From positions 3,527,001-3,591,000 of the forward strand of contig NZ_JAQNDO010000001.1 in the NCBI RefSeq assembly GCF_028369105.1: a DNA stretch of 64,000 nucleotides. The letters run 5' to 3'. Positions 1 to 13,051 of the stretch are shown piece after piece; position 1 is the first letter of the stretch; every line of letters starts with the position of its first letter. Position numbers and translations under genes: made by a program. This DNA is from Polyangium mundeleinium. Lineage in GTDB: Bacteria > Myxococcota_A > Polyangia > Polyangiales > Polyangiaceae. The notes below the pieces were generated by a model. The model was given only the letters and a program-made list of their open reading frames with translations, was not told the origin of the DNA and did no database searches.

Positions 1-124
1 CCGGACCTTTTGCACCGATTCCCAGACTGCGCGTGCGTGATTCCCCATGGCCTGCTCTCTGCTCGAAGGGCCGATCTTTGGGACAATCGGGGACGTCTGT
101 CAACCTAGAGCGCCGCTCGATGTT

Positions 125-1549
125 CTAGCATTCGGGAATGCCGACGCTCACGTCGATGCCGGTGTCGAGCGGTGCTTCGAGCACGTGCACGGCGAGGCCG
201 CCGCGCGCGGTCTCCTTGTACTTCTCCTTCATGTCGGCGCCCGTGTCCCGCATCGTCTTGATGACCTTGTCGAGGGCCACGAAATGGCGGCCGTCGCCGC
301 GGAGCGAAAGGCGCGCGGCCTGGATCGCCTTGATCGCGGCCATCGCGTTGCGCTCGATGCAAGGCACCTGCACGAGGCCGCCGATCGGATCACAGGTGAG
401 GCCGAGGTTGTGCTCCATCGCGATCTCGGCCGCGTTCTCCACGTGCGCGGGGCTGCCGCCGAGCACCTCGCAGAGCGCGCCCGCCGCCATCGAGCAGGCC
501 GAGCCCACCTCGCCCTGACAACCCACGTCCGCGCCGCTGATCGAGGCGTTCTCCTTGTAAAGCAGCCCGATCGCCCCCGCCGTGAGGAAAAAACGCACGA
601 CGCCGTCGTCCGTCGAGTGGGGAATGAACCTGCGGTAATAATGCAAGACCGCCGGGATGATCCCCGCCGCGCCGTTCGTCGGGGCCGTGACCACGCGCCC
701 GCCGGCGGCGTTCTCCTCGCTCACCGCGAGTGCGTAGAGGCTCACCCAATCCATCGCCGTCAGCGGGTCGCGCAGGCCCGCCTCGGGGTTTTCGAGCAGA
801 TTCCGGTAGAGCCCCGGCGCGCGCCGCTGGACGTGCAAGCCCCCCGGCAGCGTGCCCTCCGTGCGCAGGCCGCGCTGCACGCAGGCCTGCATGACCTGCC
901 AGATCCGCAAGAGCCCCGCCCGCGTCTCGGCCTCGGGCCGGAAGATCGACTCGTTCGCGAGCATCAGGTCGCTGATGGAGAGCCCGCGCGTGGCGCAGGA
1001 CGCGAGCAGCTCCGAGGCCGTGCGGAACGGGTAGGGAAACCCGGCGCTCGGGGCTTCTTTCGGCGCGTCGCCGCCCGCCTCGGGGTCGTCGACGACGAAG
1101 CCACCACCGACCGAATAATAGACGCGCGTGTCGAGGACCTCGCCGTCCGCGTTCGTCGCGGTGAATCGCATCCCGTTCGGGTGAAACGGCAGCGTCTTGC
1201 GGGAGAAGAGGATCTGCGAGGGGAGCGCGAAATGGATCTCCTTCTGGCCGAGCAGGGCGAGGCGGCCCGTGGAGCGGACGGCGCTCACGAGCGCCTCGAC
1301 GCGCTCGACGTCGACCCCGTCGGGTGTCTCGCCGAGGAGGCCGAGGATCACGGCCTTGTCGCTGCCGTGGCCCTTGCCCGTCGCGCCGAGCGAGCCGAAG
1401 AGCTCGGCCTTCACCTGGGCCGTTCGCTCGAACGCGCCTCGCTGCGCGAGCCCCAGGGCAAACGTGCGCGCGGCCCGCATCGGCCCCACGGTGTGCGAGC
1501 TCGACGGTCCGATGCCGATCTTGAACAGATCGAAGGTGCTGATGGTCAT
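125..1549 (-). CDS. sdaA: L-serine dehydratase (L-serine ammonia-lyase), iron-sulfur type
   Basis: Cytosolic enzyme converting L-serine to pyruvate and ammonia. The 474-residue protein has the single-chain arrangement: an N-terminal beta-type domain opening with the family signature [17 protein letters not shown], then the alpha catalytic domain. In the alpha domain the 4Fe-4S candidate cysteines lie in [21 protein letters not shown] and VQVPCIERN, and the [15 protein letters not shown] segment is also typical. Length matches the fused family. The ATG at 1549 sits directly before the conserved N-terminus. It is transcribed away from the copper operon across a 104-bp divergent region and appears monocistronic. 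No feature suggests damage. Confidence 0.96.
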   Translation of the reverse strand: MTISTFDLFKIGIGPSSSHTVGPMRAARTFALGLAQRGAFERTAQVKAELFGSLGATGKGHGSDKAVILGLLGETPDGVDVERVEALVSAVRSTGRLALLGQKEIHFALPSQILFSRKTLPFHPNGMRFTATNADGEVLDTRVYYSVGGGFVVDDPEAGGDAPKEAPSAGFPYPFRTASELLASCATRGLSISDLMLANESIFRPEAETRAGLLRIWQVMQACVQRGLRTEGTLPGGLHVQRRAPGLYRNLLENPEAGLRDPLTAMDWVSLYALAVSEENAAGGRVVTAPTNGAAGIIPAVLHYYRRFIPHSTDDGVVRFFLTAGAIGLLYKENASISGADVGCQGEVGSACSMAAGALCEVLGGSPAHVENAAEIAMEHNLGLTCDPIGGLVQVPCIERNAMAAIKAIQAARLSLRGDGRHFVALDKVIKTMRDTGADMKEKYKETARGGLAVHVLEAPLDTGIDVSVGIPEC

Positions 1550-1653
1550 CGCGGCCGGAGTGTACTCCCACCGCGCGCCCCTCGCCTGGCGAAGCGCGGG
1601 GAGGTGCTACAGTCGCGCCCGCGCGGACGGGGCTGCTCCGCCGCGCCCTTCCC

Positions 1654-1941
1654 GTGATGAAGATACTTCCGACCTTCCCGTGTTTGCTCGTCGCCCTCGT
1701 GACGGCCGCTTGCGCCGCCGAGCCCCCCCAAACCTTCCGGCCCGCGTCGCCCGCGAACCCCGCGGCCGCGCCGGCGAAGCGGCCCTCCGTGGGCGCCGTG
1801 CTCGCCGCGACAGACCCGCTCGAAGCGCGCGTCTGCGCCGAGGGCGCCCCGTGCGTCCTTCCCGGCGCCCCGGCCGCGAAGGCGCCGCCCGCGGAGCACA
1901 GTGGGCACGGCGGGCATCAACATCACCACCACGGACCGTGA
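1654..1941 (+). CDS. Small His-rich lipoprotein, probable metal binding
   Basis: A 95-residue protein with a lipoprotein signal (hydrophobic stretch, lipobox ending VTAAC around residues 16-20), a Pro/Ala-rich linker, a short segment with two cysteines (VCAEGAPC), and a C-terminal histidine cluster (HSGHGGHQHHHH). Seen directly: export signal and His tail. Inferred: an envelope-anchored copper or other divalent-metal chaperone or sink, because it is the first gene of a tight operon with a TolC-like lipoprotein (13-nt gap) and a multicopper oxidase. No wider family was recognised. The start follows from the signal peptide; the second codon is also ATG, so the exact start is uncertain by one residue. 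Confidence 0.75.
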   Translation: MMKILPTFPCLLVALVTAACAAEPPQTFRPASPANPAAAPAKRPSVGAVLAATDPLEARVCAEGAPCVLPGAPAAKAPPAEHSGHGGHQHHHHGP

Positions 1942-1954
1942 GGTAGGCGCATCC

Positions 1955-3412
1955 ATGACGAGCTCCCGTGTTTTCGGTGGTTTTTCCGTACTGCTCGTTT
2001 CGCTCGCCGCGGCGGGGTGTGGCCACGGGGCCCTCGACGCGGACGTGCGCGACGTGAACGAGTTTCTGGCTGCGCAAGGGGCGGGGCGAACGCCGGGCGG
2101 CGCGGCGCGCCCCTCCACGACGCTCCCGTCCGAGGAGCGCTGGGAAGAGGACCCGGCCGAGGCCCCGCGTATCCTCGCCAAACCCTTGCACGCCGAGGCG
2201 GCCGTGCGCCTCTCGCTCCTCTTGAACCGCGATTTGCGGGCCTCGATGTACGAGCTCGGCATCGCCCGTGGCCGCGTCGTCACGGCGGGGCTCTTGCCGA
2301 ACCCCGAGGTCGAGGTCTCGCTGCGCGCCCCGCAGGATCCTTTTCAAACCCTGCAAGCCGACATCGGGATCGAATACGACATCTCGCGGGTGATCCTCTT
2401 GCCCTTGCGCAAGGGCGCGGCCGAGGCGGAGCTCGCGGCCGAGCGGGTGCGCGTCGCGGGGCAGGTGCTCGACACGGGGTATCGGGCGCGGGTCGCATTT
2501 TACGAGGTGCAGGCGCGCCAAGGCGTGCTCGATCTGCGGGCGCGCGCGCTCGCCGCGTACCAGGCCGGGTATGCCGCGGCGGAGGAGCTTCACCGCGTGG
2601 GCAACCTGCCGGACGTGGACCTCGCGACGCAACGCGCGGCCGTGGAGGCGTCGCGGATCGAGGTCGCGGAGGCGGAGAATGCGCTGCTCGACGCGCGGGA
2701 GCGGCTCAACCTGGCGATTGGTTTGTCAGGGGAGCAGACCTCGTGGACGGCGCCGGACCCGCTGCCGCCCCCCGAGGTGGATACGATCGACGCGAATGGG
2801 GAGAAAAAGGCGCTCGCGGCGAGCTTCGAGCTCGCGGAGATCGCGGGGCGGATGCAGGCCGCGGGCAAGCGCGTGGGGGTGGCGCGCGCGGAGGGCAGCC
2901 TGCCGCACCTCTCGGGCGGGTTTCATAGCGAGCACGACGGCCGGAGCTGGGAGATCGGCGGGCACGTGACAGTGGGGCTGCCGATCTTCGATCGGGCGCA
3001 GGGCCGCGTGATCAGCGCGGAGAGCGAGCTCGGGGTCTTGCGCGAGCGGTACGTGGCGACGGCGACGACGGTGCGGGCGAGCCTCCGCATGGCGCAGAAC
3101 CGCGTCGAGTCCGCGGGCAAACGGGCGAAGCACTTCCGGGAGGTGCTGATCCCCGCCCGGGAGAAGGCGCTCGCCGAGACGATCTTGCAATACAACGCGA
3201 TGCAGGTCGGCGTGTTCCAGGTGCTCGAAATGCAGCGCCGGGTGACGGACACGGGCATCGCGTACACGGAGACGCTGCTCGAATACTGGAAGGCGCGCGC
3301 AGCGCTGGAGCAGATCCTCGCGGGCCGGCATCGATCGGTCGGGCTCGCGGCGCCGGGCGTCGGGAGCCTCGGCAATGGCGCGGCGGACGTCGGGGCAGGG
3401 CAGGATCACTGA
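1955..3412 (+). CDS. TolC-family outer-membrane efflux lipoprotein
   Basis: A 485-residue TolC/OEP-type protein that would form the outer-membrane channel of a tripartite exporter. The chosen ATG gives a lipoprotein signal (LLVSLAAAGCGHG, lipid Cys near residue 20); upstream in-frame codons overlap the previous gene and have no signal character. Two long helical halves follow the OEP pattern, with an AERVRVAGQVLDTGYRA-type coiled coil in the first repeat and RASLRMAQNRVESAGK in the second. It sits between the His-rich lipoprotein and the multicopper oxidase and overlaps the oxidase ribosome site at its stop. No RND pump or membrane-fusion protein is nearby, so the inner-membrane partner must lie elsewhere or be absent. 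Confidence 0.88.
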   Translation: MTSSRVFGGFSVLLVSLAAAGCGHGALDADVRDVNEFLAAQGAGRTPGGAARPSTTLPSEERWEEDPAEAPRILAKPLHAEAAVRLSLLLNRDLRASMYELGIARGRVVTAGLLPNPEVEVSLRAPQDPFQTLQADIGIEYDISRVILLPLRKGAAEAELAAERVRVAGQVLDTGYRARVAFYEVQARQGVLDLRARALAAYQAGYAAAEELHRVGNLPDVDLATQRAAVEASRIEVAEAENALLDARERLNLAIGLSGEQTSWTAPDPLPPPEVDTIDANGEKKALAASFELAEIAGRMQAAGKRVGVARAEGSLPHLSGGFHSEHDGRSWEIGGHVTVGLPIFDRAQGRVISAESELGVLRERYVATATTVRASLRMAQNRVESAGKRAKHFREVLIPAREKALAETILQYNAMQVGVFQVLEMQRRVTDTGIAYTETLLEYWKARAALEQILAGRHRSVGLAAPGVGSLGNGAADVGAGQDH

Positions 3413-3418
3413 AGGAGG
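3412..3418 (+). promoter_or_regulatory. Strong ribosome-binding site of the multicopper oxidase gene
   Basis: AAGGAGG beginning in the stop codon of the TolC-like gene and lying 4 nt before the ATG at 3423. It fixes the oxidase start at the Tat signal MDRRDF rather than at an upstream in-frame ATG, and suggests coupled translation. Confidence 0.8.
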
Positions 3419-3422
3419 CACC

Positions 3423-4727
3423 ATGGATCGACGTGATTTCGTGAAGATCGGCGCCGCGATCGGCGGCGCGCTCGTCGCCCAAGGCGCGCTCGCCCAGGGC
3501 GCGCCCGACAAGAACGCAGGCAAACGGCCGCGCCGCGCAGGGCCCTTTCCCGGCGGACAGCCGGCGGTCGTCACGCCCAACGGGGCGACGCTTCCGCTCG
3601 TCGAGAAGGACGGCGTCAAGATCGGCCACCTCGTGGCGATGCCGGTCAAGCACACGTTCGCCCCCGGTCTCGACGCCGAATGCTGGGGGTACAATGGCCG
3701 GGTGCACGGCCCCACGATCGAGGTCGTCGAGGGCGACCGCGTGCGCTTTTACGTCACGAACCGCCTCCCCGAGCCGACGACCGTGCACTGGCACGGCGTC
3801 ATCCTCCCGAACGGCATGGACGGCGTCGCGGGCGTCACGCAAAAGCCGATCGAGCCGCGGGAGACGCACGTCTACGAGTTCACGTTCTCGAAGGCGGGGA
3901 CGTTCATGTACCACCCCCATTACGACGAGATGACGCAGATGGCGCTCGGCATGGTGGGGATGATCGTGGTGCACCCGAAGAACCCGAAGGGCCCGCGCGT
4001 GGACCGCGATTTCGCGCTCGTCACCCACGAATGGGCGATCCCCGCCGGCACGCGGCGGCCGGATCCGAACGAGATGACGGATTTCAACGTGCTCACGTTC
4101 AACGCGAAGGCCTACCCGGGCACGGCGCCGCTCGTCGTGGGCAAGGGCGAGCGCGTGCGCATCCGGCTCGGCAACCTCTCGGCGATGGATCACCACCCCA
4201 TTCACCTGCACGGTTTGACCTTCGAGGTCGTGGGGACCGACGGCGGCGAGGTCCCGGTCTCGGCGCGTTTCCCCGAGACGACGGTGCTCGTGCCGACGGG
4301 CAGCGTGCGGGTCATCGAGTTCGTGCCCACGGAGTCGGGCGACTGGGTCATGCATTGCCACATGACCCACCACATGATGAACCAGATGGGCCACGGCTTT
4401 CCCGTGATGGTCGGCGCGAACGCCAAGAAGATCGACGCGCGGGTGCAGGCGCTCGTGCCCGACTACATGACGATGGGCCATTCCGGCATGGGCGGGATGG
4501 ACGACATGAAGATGCCTGTCCCGAAAAACGCGATCCCCATGCGTGGTGGCAAAGGTCCGTTCTCGACGATCGACATGGGCGGCATGTTCACGATCCTGAA
4601 GGTGCGCGACGACCCGGACGCCGAGGATGGGACCGGCTGGTACGTGCACCCGAAGGGGACGGTGGCGAACAAGGCTGAGAGCGTGAAAATGAAGGCAGAT
4701 GGGATTGATCCCGATGTGACCTTCTGA
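3423..4727 (+). CDS. Multicopper oxidase, Tat-exported
   Basis: A 434-residue periplasmic copper oxidase (laccase/cuprous-oxidase type). A twin-arginine signal, DRRDFVKIG, is followed by a hydrophobic stretch to about residue 30. All copper-ligand motifs are visible: HWHG near residue 123, MYHPHYDE near 162, HPIHLHG near 259 and HCHMTHH near 310. A Met/His-rich segment (MTMGHSGMGGMDDMKM) follows, typical of copper-tolerance oxidases such as CopA/CueO. It is shorter than three-domain CotA/CueO; the first and last cupredoxin domains are clear, so a two-domain architecture is likely (inference). It is the last gene of the operon with the TolC-like and His-rich lipoproteins, which points to Cu(I) oxidation and detoxification. 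Confidence 0.92.
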   Translation: MDRRDFVKIGAAIGGALVAQGALAQGAPDKNAGKRPRRAGPFPGGQPAVVTPNGATLPLVEKDGVKIGHLVAMPVKHTFAPGLDAECWGYNGRVHGPTIEVVEGDRVRFYVTNRLPEPTTVHWHGVILPNGMDGVAGVTQKPIEPRETHVYEFTFSKAGTFMYHPHYDEMTQMALGMVGMIVVHPKNPKGPRVDRDFALVTHEWAIPAGTRRPDPNEMTDFNVLTFNAKAYPGTAPLVVGKGERVRIRLGNLSAMDHHPIHLHGLTFEVVGTDGGEVPVSARFPETTVLVPTGSVRVIEFVPTESGDWVMHCHMTHHMMNQMGHGFPVMVGANAKKIDARVQALVPDYMTMGHSGMGGMDDMKMPVPKNAIPMRGGKGPFSTIDMGGMFTILKVRDDPDAEDGTGWYVHPKGTVANKAESVKMKADGIDPDVTF

Positions 4728-4810
4728 TTGCGGACATCTCGAACGAGCGTCCCGGACGGCTGGTTTTTCCGGGCTAGCATCACGGGCGGACGTCCATTAA
4801 AGCTGGATTC

Positions 4811-8686
<3,876 letters not shown>

Positions 8687-8695
8687 CCGCCGCCG

Positions 8696-9319
8696 CTAAA
8701 ACGCCGTCAAGAACCGGCTCCGCCTCGACCGCGCGCTCTGCCGCCCTTCCTGTCCTTCCTTCTTGTCCGGCCCGAACGCGACGCCCAAAACAAACGAGCC
8801 GCGGAAGAAGTACTCGTCTTCCTTCCGTTGTTTGCCCGTCGCGAGATGCTGCCATGTGACGCCGTGGGGCGTGAAGTCGGCCTGCAATCCGATCACGAAG
8901 AAGTCGAGGATGAACGCCGTGCGGAGCCCGGTCGTGAACGCGACGTCGTGGTTGTCCACGATCTTGTAATCGGGCACGTTCACGGTCTGGAGGTCGAGCG
9001 GGAACCGCGCGCCAAAGAAGGGCCGGAGCTCGAAGATGTCCGCAAATTTGATGGACCAGCTCCCATGCACCGCCGGCCCGAGGTACCGATACGAGCCGTA
9101 GGTGCCAGCATAGTTGACGCCATAATCGAGCGTGCCGCCCAGGCAGATGGCGTCGAGGAGCCTGAGCTCCAGGGTGCCGCCGACCCCAGCCTCGGTCCCA
9201 GCGCCCCCATGCACCGTCGCGACGAACCGATGTCCTTTGTCGCGGGCCGAAGCTGCAGGCAAGAGCGCGAAGAAGCCGAGGAGCGCGGAAACGAACTGCG
9301 CAATTCGAAGACGAGTCAT
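8696..9319 (-). CDS. Putative outer-membrane beta-barrel protein
   Basis: A 207-residue protein with a Sec signal peptide (MTRLRIAQFV..., cleavage probably after LLPAASA). The rest alternates short amphipathic strands rich in Gly, Tyr and Phe (GTLELRLLDAICLGG, GSWSIKFADIFELRPFFG, TTGLRTAFILDFFVIG), as in small outer-membrane barrels. The C-terminus is polar and ends in a basic tail rather than the usual terminal aromatic residue. A good ribosome site (TGGAGGT, plus-strand 9326-9332) precedes the ATG. No specific family was recognised. Neighbours are sensor kinases on both sides; a sensory or envelope role is only a guess. Confidence 0.7.
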   Translation of the reverse strand: MTRLRIAQFVSALLGFFALLPAASARDKGHRFVATVHGGAGTEAGVGGTLELRLLDAICLGGTLDYGVNYAGTYGSYRYLGPAVHGSWSIKFADIFELRPFFGARFPLDLQTVNVPDYKIVDNHDVAFTTGLRTAFILDFFVIGLQADFTPHGVTWQHLATGKQRKEDEYFFRGSFVLGVAFGPDKKEGQEGRQSARSRRSRFLTAF

Positions 9320-9464
9320 CGGAACACCTCCAAAGGGGGATCCATTCCGGGCTGCGGAAAGGAAGCTCGTCCCGAAGAATGTGGGCAGCCGCGTGACCAG
9401 CGACGCTCATCCGACGAGCCGTGGGATTTCGTCGACGAGGGGCGCTCTGGGGGCGACGAGACGC

Positions 9465-12400
9465 TCAAGCGCTGACGCGTGATCTTGCAGGCTCGGCCGT
9501 TGGCACGGTGAAATGGAACGTGCTGCCATGGCCGAGCGTGCTCTCGGCCCAGATCCTCCCGCCGTGGGCTTCGACGATCCCCTTTGCGATCGCCAAGCCC
9601 AATCCTGATCCGAGCCTCGCCGTCTCCTTCGCCTGCCAGTACCGCTCGAAGAGGTGGGGGAGTTGCGCGTCGGGGATGCCGGGGCCGGTGTCGGAGACGC
9701 AGATCTCGATGTATCGGTCGGAGCGATGGGCGTGGACGGTGACGACGCCTCCTTCTGGCGTGAATTTGATGGCGTTTCCCAGGAGATTCGAGAAGACCTG
9801 CAGGATTCGATCGTGGTCGGCGAAGATTCGTGGGAGCTCGGGATCGAACTCGTGGGTCACGTGGATCGACCTCGCGGCTGCGAGGGCCTCGATCGATTCG
9901 CAGCAGATGTCCACGATGGCTCGAATGTCGTGGACCTCGGGCTCCACGACGAACGTCCCCGACTGGATCTTGGCGAAGTCCAGGATGCTCATGATCAGCC
10001 GTTGCATGACCGTCGCGGAGCGGTCGACGCTGTCCGCTATTTTCGAGAGCCGCGCCCTCACGTCCGGATCGGTGGGGCGAAGCCTGTTCAGCAAACGCGC
10101 GTTCATCAGGATGGCGGAGAGCGGGTTTTTCAGATCGTGCGACACGATGGCCACGACGTCTTCTCGTGTTCGAATCGCCTCACGGAGCTGCGTCTCGATG
10201 TTCTTTCGCGCCGTGACGTCGCGGATGATCGCGGTGACTTGCAGCTCGCCGTCGACGACACCCGGGCTCAGGGAGACGTCGATGGGAAACTCGCTGCCGT
10301 CTCTTCGTGCTGCGTAAAGATCGAGACCGGCCCCCATTTGACGAGCGTGAGGATTCGCGACGTATTCGGTCCTGTACCCGATGTGCTGTTCCCTGTACCG
10401 CTCGGGGATCAACATCTCCACCGGCTGATCGATCACCTCCTCGGGCTCGTAACCGAACAGGCACTCGATCTGCTTGTTCACGAGCTTGATGCGCCCCCGG
10501 GCGTCGACCACGACGATCGCGTCGTGCGCGCTCTCCACGAGGCTGCGATAACGCCTCTCGGCGACCTCACGCGCGCGTTCGGCCCGTTTTCGCTCGCTGA
10601 TGTCGCGAACGAAGCTCAAGAGCCTCCCGTCGGGTGAGGATTTGGCGCTGATCTCGACCGGTAGGTACGTGCCGTCCTTCTTCTGCAGGTCCCATTCGGC
10701 GACGTCGACGGTCCCGGGCTCTGCCAGCCGCCGCATGGCGGCCTGGAAGCGCGATGCGGCGTCGGGCGCGATTCTGTCGAGGAGCGCTGTCCCGACGAGC
10801 TCGTCCCGGGAGAGACCCAGCATCCCGCACCCCGCGCCATTCACGTCGATACAGCGCCCCGCTGCGTCGACGACGAAGATCCCGTCGGCCGCGAGCTCGA
10901 CGAGATCTCGATACCTCTGCTCGCTGCGTCGAAGCGCCTCCTCGCTCGTTCTTTTGGCGGTGATGTCGTCGTGCACCGCGACGAGGACGAGCCCGTGCTC
11001 GGGGTGGCGGAATTGCGACGCCGTGACGCGACACCAGAACGGCGCCCCGTCCTTCCGGACGTTCTGGACCTCGCAGGTCGTGACGTTTTGCGCAAGAATG
11101 GTCGACACCAGCCGACGCGCGAGCTCCTGCGCGCCTCCGGCGACGTCCTCGAAATTCAGCATCGACACGTGCTGCCCGATGAGCTCTCCGGGGGCATACC
11201 CGAACATGGCTTCGAATTTCGGGTTCGTGTGGACGATCGACCCGTCGGAGGCCTTCACCAGGCAGGCTCCTTCGGCCATGTTGTGCAGGATCTCCGCTTG
11301 AAGCGCCACCTGCTGTGTACGCTGCTCGACCCGCCGTTCCAGCTCCGCGTTTGCTTTTTTTAGCGCCTCCTCCGCGAGCTTCCTCTGCGTGATGTTTTCG
11401 ACGAACATCAGAATGCCGCCGATCTCGTCACCGTCCTCGTGCCAGGGACGGACCTCCCACCGGATCCATGTGACGGTGCCGTCGGCCCGCTCGAAGCGAT
11501 CCTCGTCGCAGCGCTCGACCGCGCCGGCGAGGCAGCGACGGTGCACGTCTTTCCACCAGTCTGGTACTTCGGGGAAGACCTCGTAATGAGACTTGCCCAC
11601 GCAGTCCACCGCCTCCAGGCGAAAGTCGGAGATCCATCGGCGGCTCACCCAGAGGTATTTCATGTTCCGATCGAACATCGCGACGGCTCCGGCGGCGTGC
11701 TCGATCATGAGCTTCAGGTGATAGGCGGCTTTTTCCCGCGCATCGTCCAGCCGGTCGAGTTTCTCTGAAGTCCGCCAGAGGATGGCGGACAGGATGGTCG
11801 TTCCGAGCGTGACGATGAGCACGAGCGAGAAGCCGAGATCGAAGATTCGGCGGCTGTTTCCCAGTTGGACGAGGAGGCCGAGCATCACCAGCGTCAGGAT
11901 GGCCGCTGGGAGCATTCGTTTCGCCAGGAGGCTCCCGGGCTTGCCGCTCACGAAGACGGACATCACGCCGACGCGCGGTCGGGCGAAGAGCAGGCCGAGC
12001 GAGAGCAGCGCGAACGCGATCTCGGTGTGAATCGCCACGGAGGAGTAGGGCAAGACCGTGGCCATCGTGTGGGCGCCGTAGAGATATCCGAGCAGCCCCA
12101 GCATGGAGAGGAAGAAGCTGAGGAGCACCGGGAGTTGCCACAGAAAGCTCCGGCGCTTGGAGAGCTGTAGGGTGAGCAGCGAGAGGCCCAGCAACGCGAG
12201 CTTCAGGGCCGTGAGCGGCCCCATTCGCCCCGGGTGGGTCGGAGAAGGGGCGGGGCTTCGATCCGCGACGAGCGCTTCGTCGATGGGTAGATCGAGCCCC
12301 CACAGGTATTCGGCGAGCGTCGCGACGGCCAGGCAGGTCACGACGCCGCCGCAGAGCAAGAGGAGGACGTCTTTCCCTCGGGAGCGAACCTTGGCTTTTT

Positions 12401-12635
12401 CCTCGGCGTGAAGCACGAGGACGGCGAGCCCCATCCATGCGAAGGATACCGCCGTGTTCATCTTCATCGACGGGAAGCGCATCGTGATGCGCTTCAGCAC
12501 CTCCACGTCGAACGCCCAGCCCATCATCACGAGCACCGCGATCACGAGCGCGGCGACGCCGAATGCCATCGATGCTTTCTGGTACGATGCGATGAGCCGG
12601 CTACAAGATTCGGTGTCGCCCTTCGTGCTCATCAC
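9465..12635 (-). CDS. Membrane-bound multi-PAS sensor histidine kinase
   Basis: A 1056-residue protein. The N-terminal ~290 residues hold about eight hydrophobic segments (for example AALVIAVLVMMGWAF, LLLLCGGVVTCLAVATL, LGFSLVLIVTLGTTILSAIL), forming a membrane sensor region of no family I can name. Four PAS domains follow (about 310-440, 455-570, 575-695 and 700-815), joined by PAC-like ends such as FVRDISERK and IIRDVTARK. HisKA has VSHDLKNPLSAI (H about 831) and HATPase has LGNAIKFTPEGG, DTGPGI and GSGLGLAI. There is no receiver, so it needs an external one; none is adjacent. The first two codons are both ATG. Confidence 0.92.
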   Translation of the reverse strand: MMSTKGDTESCSRLIASYQKASMAFGVAALVIAVLVMMGWAFDVEVLKRITMRFPSMKMNTAVSFAWMGLAVLVLHAEEKAKVRSRGKDVLLLLCGGVVTCLAVATLAEYLWGLDLPIDEALVADRSPAPSPTHPGRMGPLTALKLALLGLSLLTLQLSKRRSFLWQLPVLLSFFLSMLGLLGYLYGAHTMATVLPYSSVAIHTEIAFALLSLGLLFARPRVGVMSVFVSGKPGSLLAKRMLPAAILTLVMLGLLVQLGNSRRIFDLGFSLVLIVTLGTTILSAILWRTSEKLDRLDDAREKAAYHLKLMIEHAAGAVAMFDRNMKYLWVSRRWISDFRLEAVDCVGKSHYEVFPEVPDWWKDVHRRCLAGAVERCDEDRFERADGTVTWIRWEVRPWHEDGDEIGGILMFVENITQRKLAEEALKKANAELERRVEQRTQQVALQAEILHNMAEGACLVKASDGSIVHTNPKFEAMFGYAPGELIGQHVSMLNFEDVAGGAQELARRLVSTILAQNVTTCEVQNVRKDGAPFWCRVTASQFRHPEHGLVLVAVHDDITAKRTSEEALRRSEQRYRDLVELAADGIFVVDAAGRCIDVNGAGCGMLGLSRDELVGTALLDRIAPDAASRFQAAMRRLAEPGTVDVAEWDLQKKDGTYLPVEISAKSSPDGRLLSFVRDISERKRAERAREVAERRYRSLVESAHDAIVVVDARGRIKLVNKQIECLFGYEPEEVIDQPVEMLIPERYREQHIGYRTEYVANPHARQMGAGLDLYAARRDGSEFPIDVSLSPGVVDGELQVTAIIRDVTARKNIETQLREAIRTREDVVAIVSHDLKNPLSAILMNARLLNRLRPTDPDVRARLSKIADSVDRSATVMQRLIMSILDFAKIQSGTFVVEPEVHDIRAIVDICCESIEALAAARSIHVTHEFDPELPRIFADHDRILQVFSNLLGNAIKFTPEGGVVTVHAHRSDRYIEICVSDTGPGIPDAQLPHLFERYWQAKETARLGSGLGLAIAKGIVEAHGGRIWAESTLGHGSTFHFTVPTAEPARSRVSA

Positions 12636-13051
12636 CTCCCCCTCTCGCCATGGATCGCCGCTTCAATGATCCGGATGCACGGCGCTCGTCCGCGAAGCCA
12701 AGGGACGAACGCCGCCGCGCACAGAATACGGTCGGCTCGCCCGTTTCCTCGCCGTGACCCATCCGGTCCCCCGGAGACAGGCGGTCGAGCCGCGCAGCCT
12801 CTTCGTGCGTCGCACGGGGAGTTCGGGATCGCTTCGACATCACCGGGAAGGTATCTCGTAGCACGTCGCCGGTTGTCGTATCGTCTCTTTGTCCGTTCCC
12901 GGGCCGCAAAGAGGCGGCCCTGCCGGGCTCGACGTCATGGCCGACGATACCGGTCGCCTGGTTCGTTTCGAGGCGGAAGCGAGGGCGGAGGCTCGGCGTG
13001 CGGAGGGAGGGGAGGGAGGAGCGAGGAACGAGGGCGCCGGAGGGGCCGACG
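12636..13051. other. Intergenic stretch with no supported feature
   Basis: The 416 bp lie between the start of the multi-PAS kinase and the end of the lipoprotein gene, both on the minus strand. Reading frames crossing it are arginine-rich and lack protein-like composition. No RNA gene, repeat or clear promoter was recognised. The kinase promoter is presumably here, because the upstream lipoprotein gene ends more than 400 bp away. Confidence 0.5.

Noticed and set aside
12601-12909. Small minus-strand frame upstream of the multi-PAS kinase
   Set aside because: Arg-rich, overlaps the kinase start, and has no ribosome site or recognisable motif.
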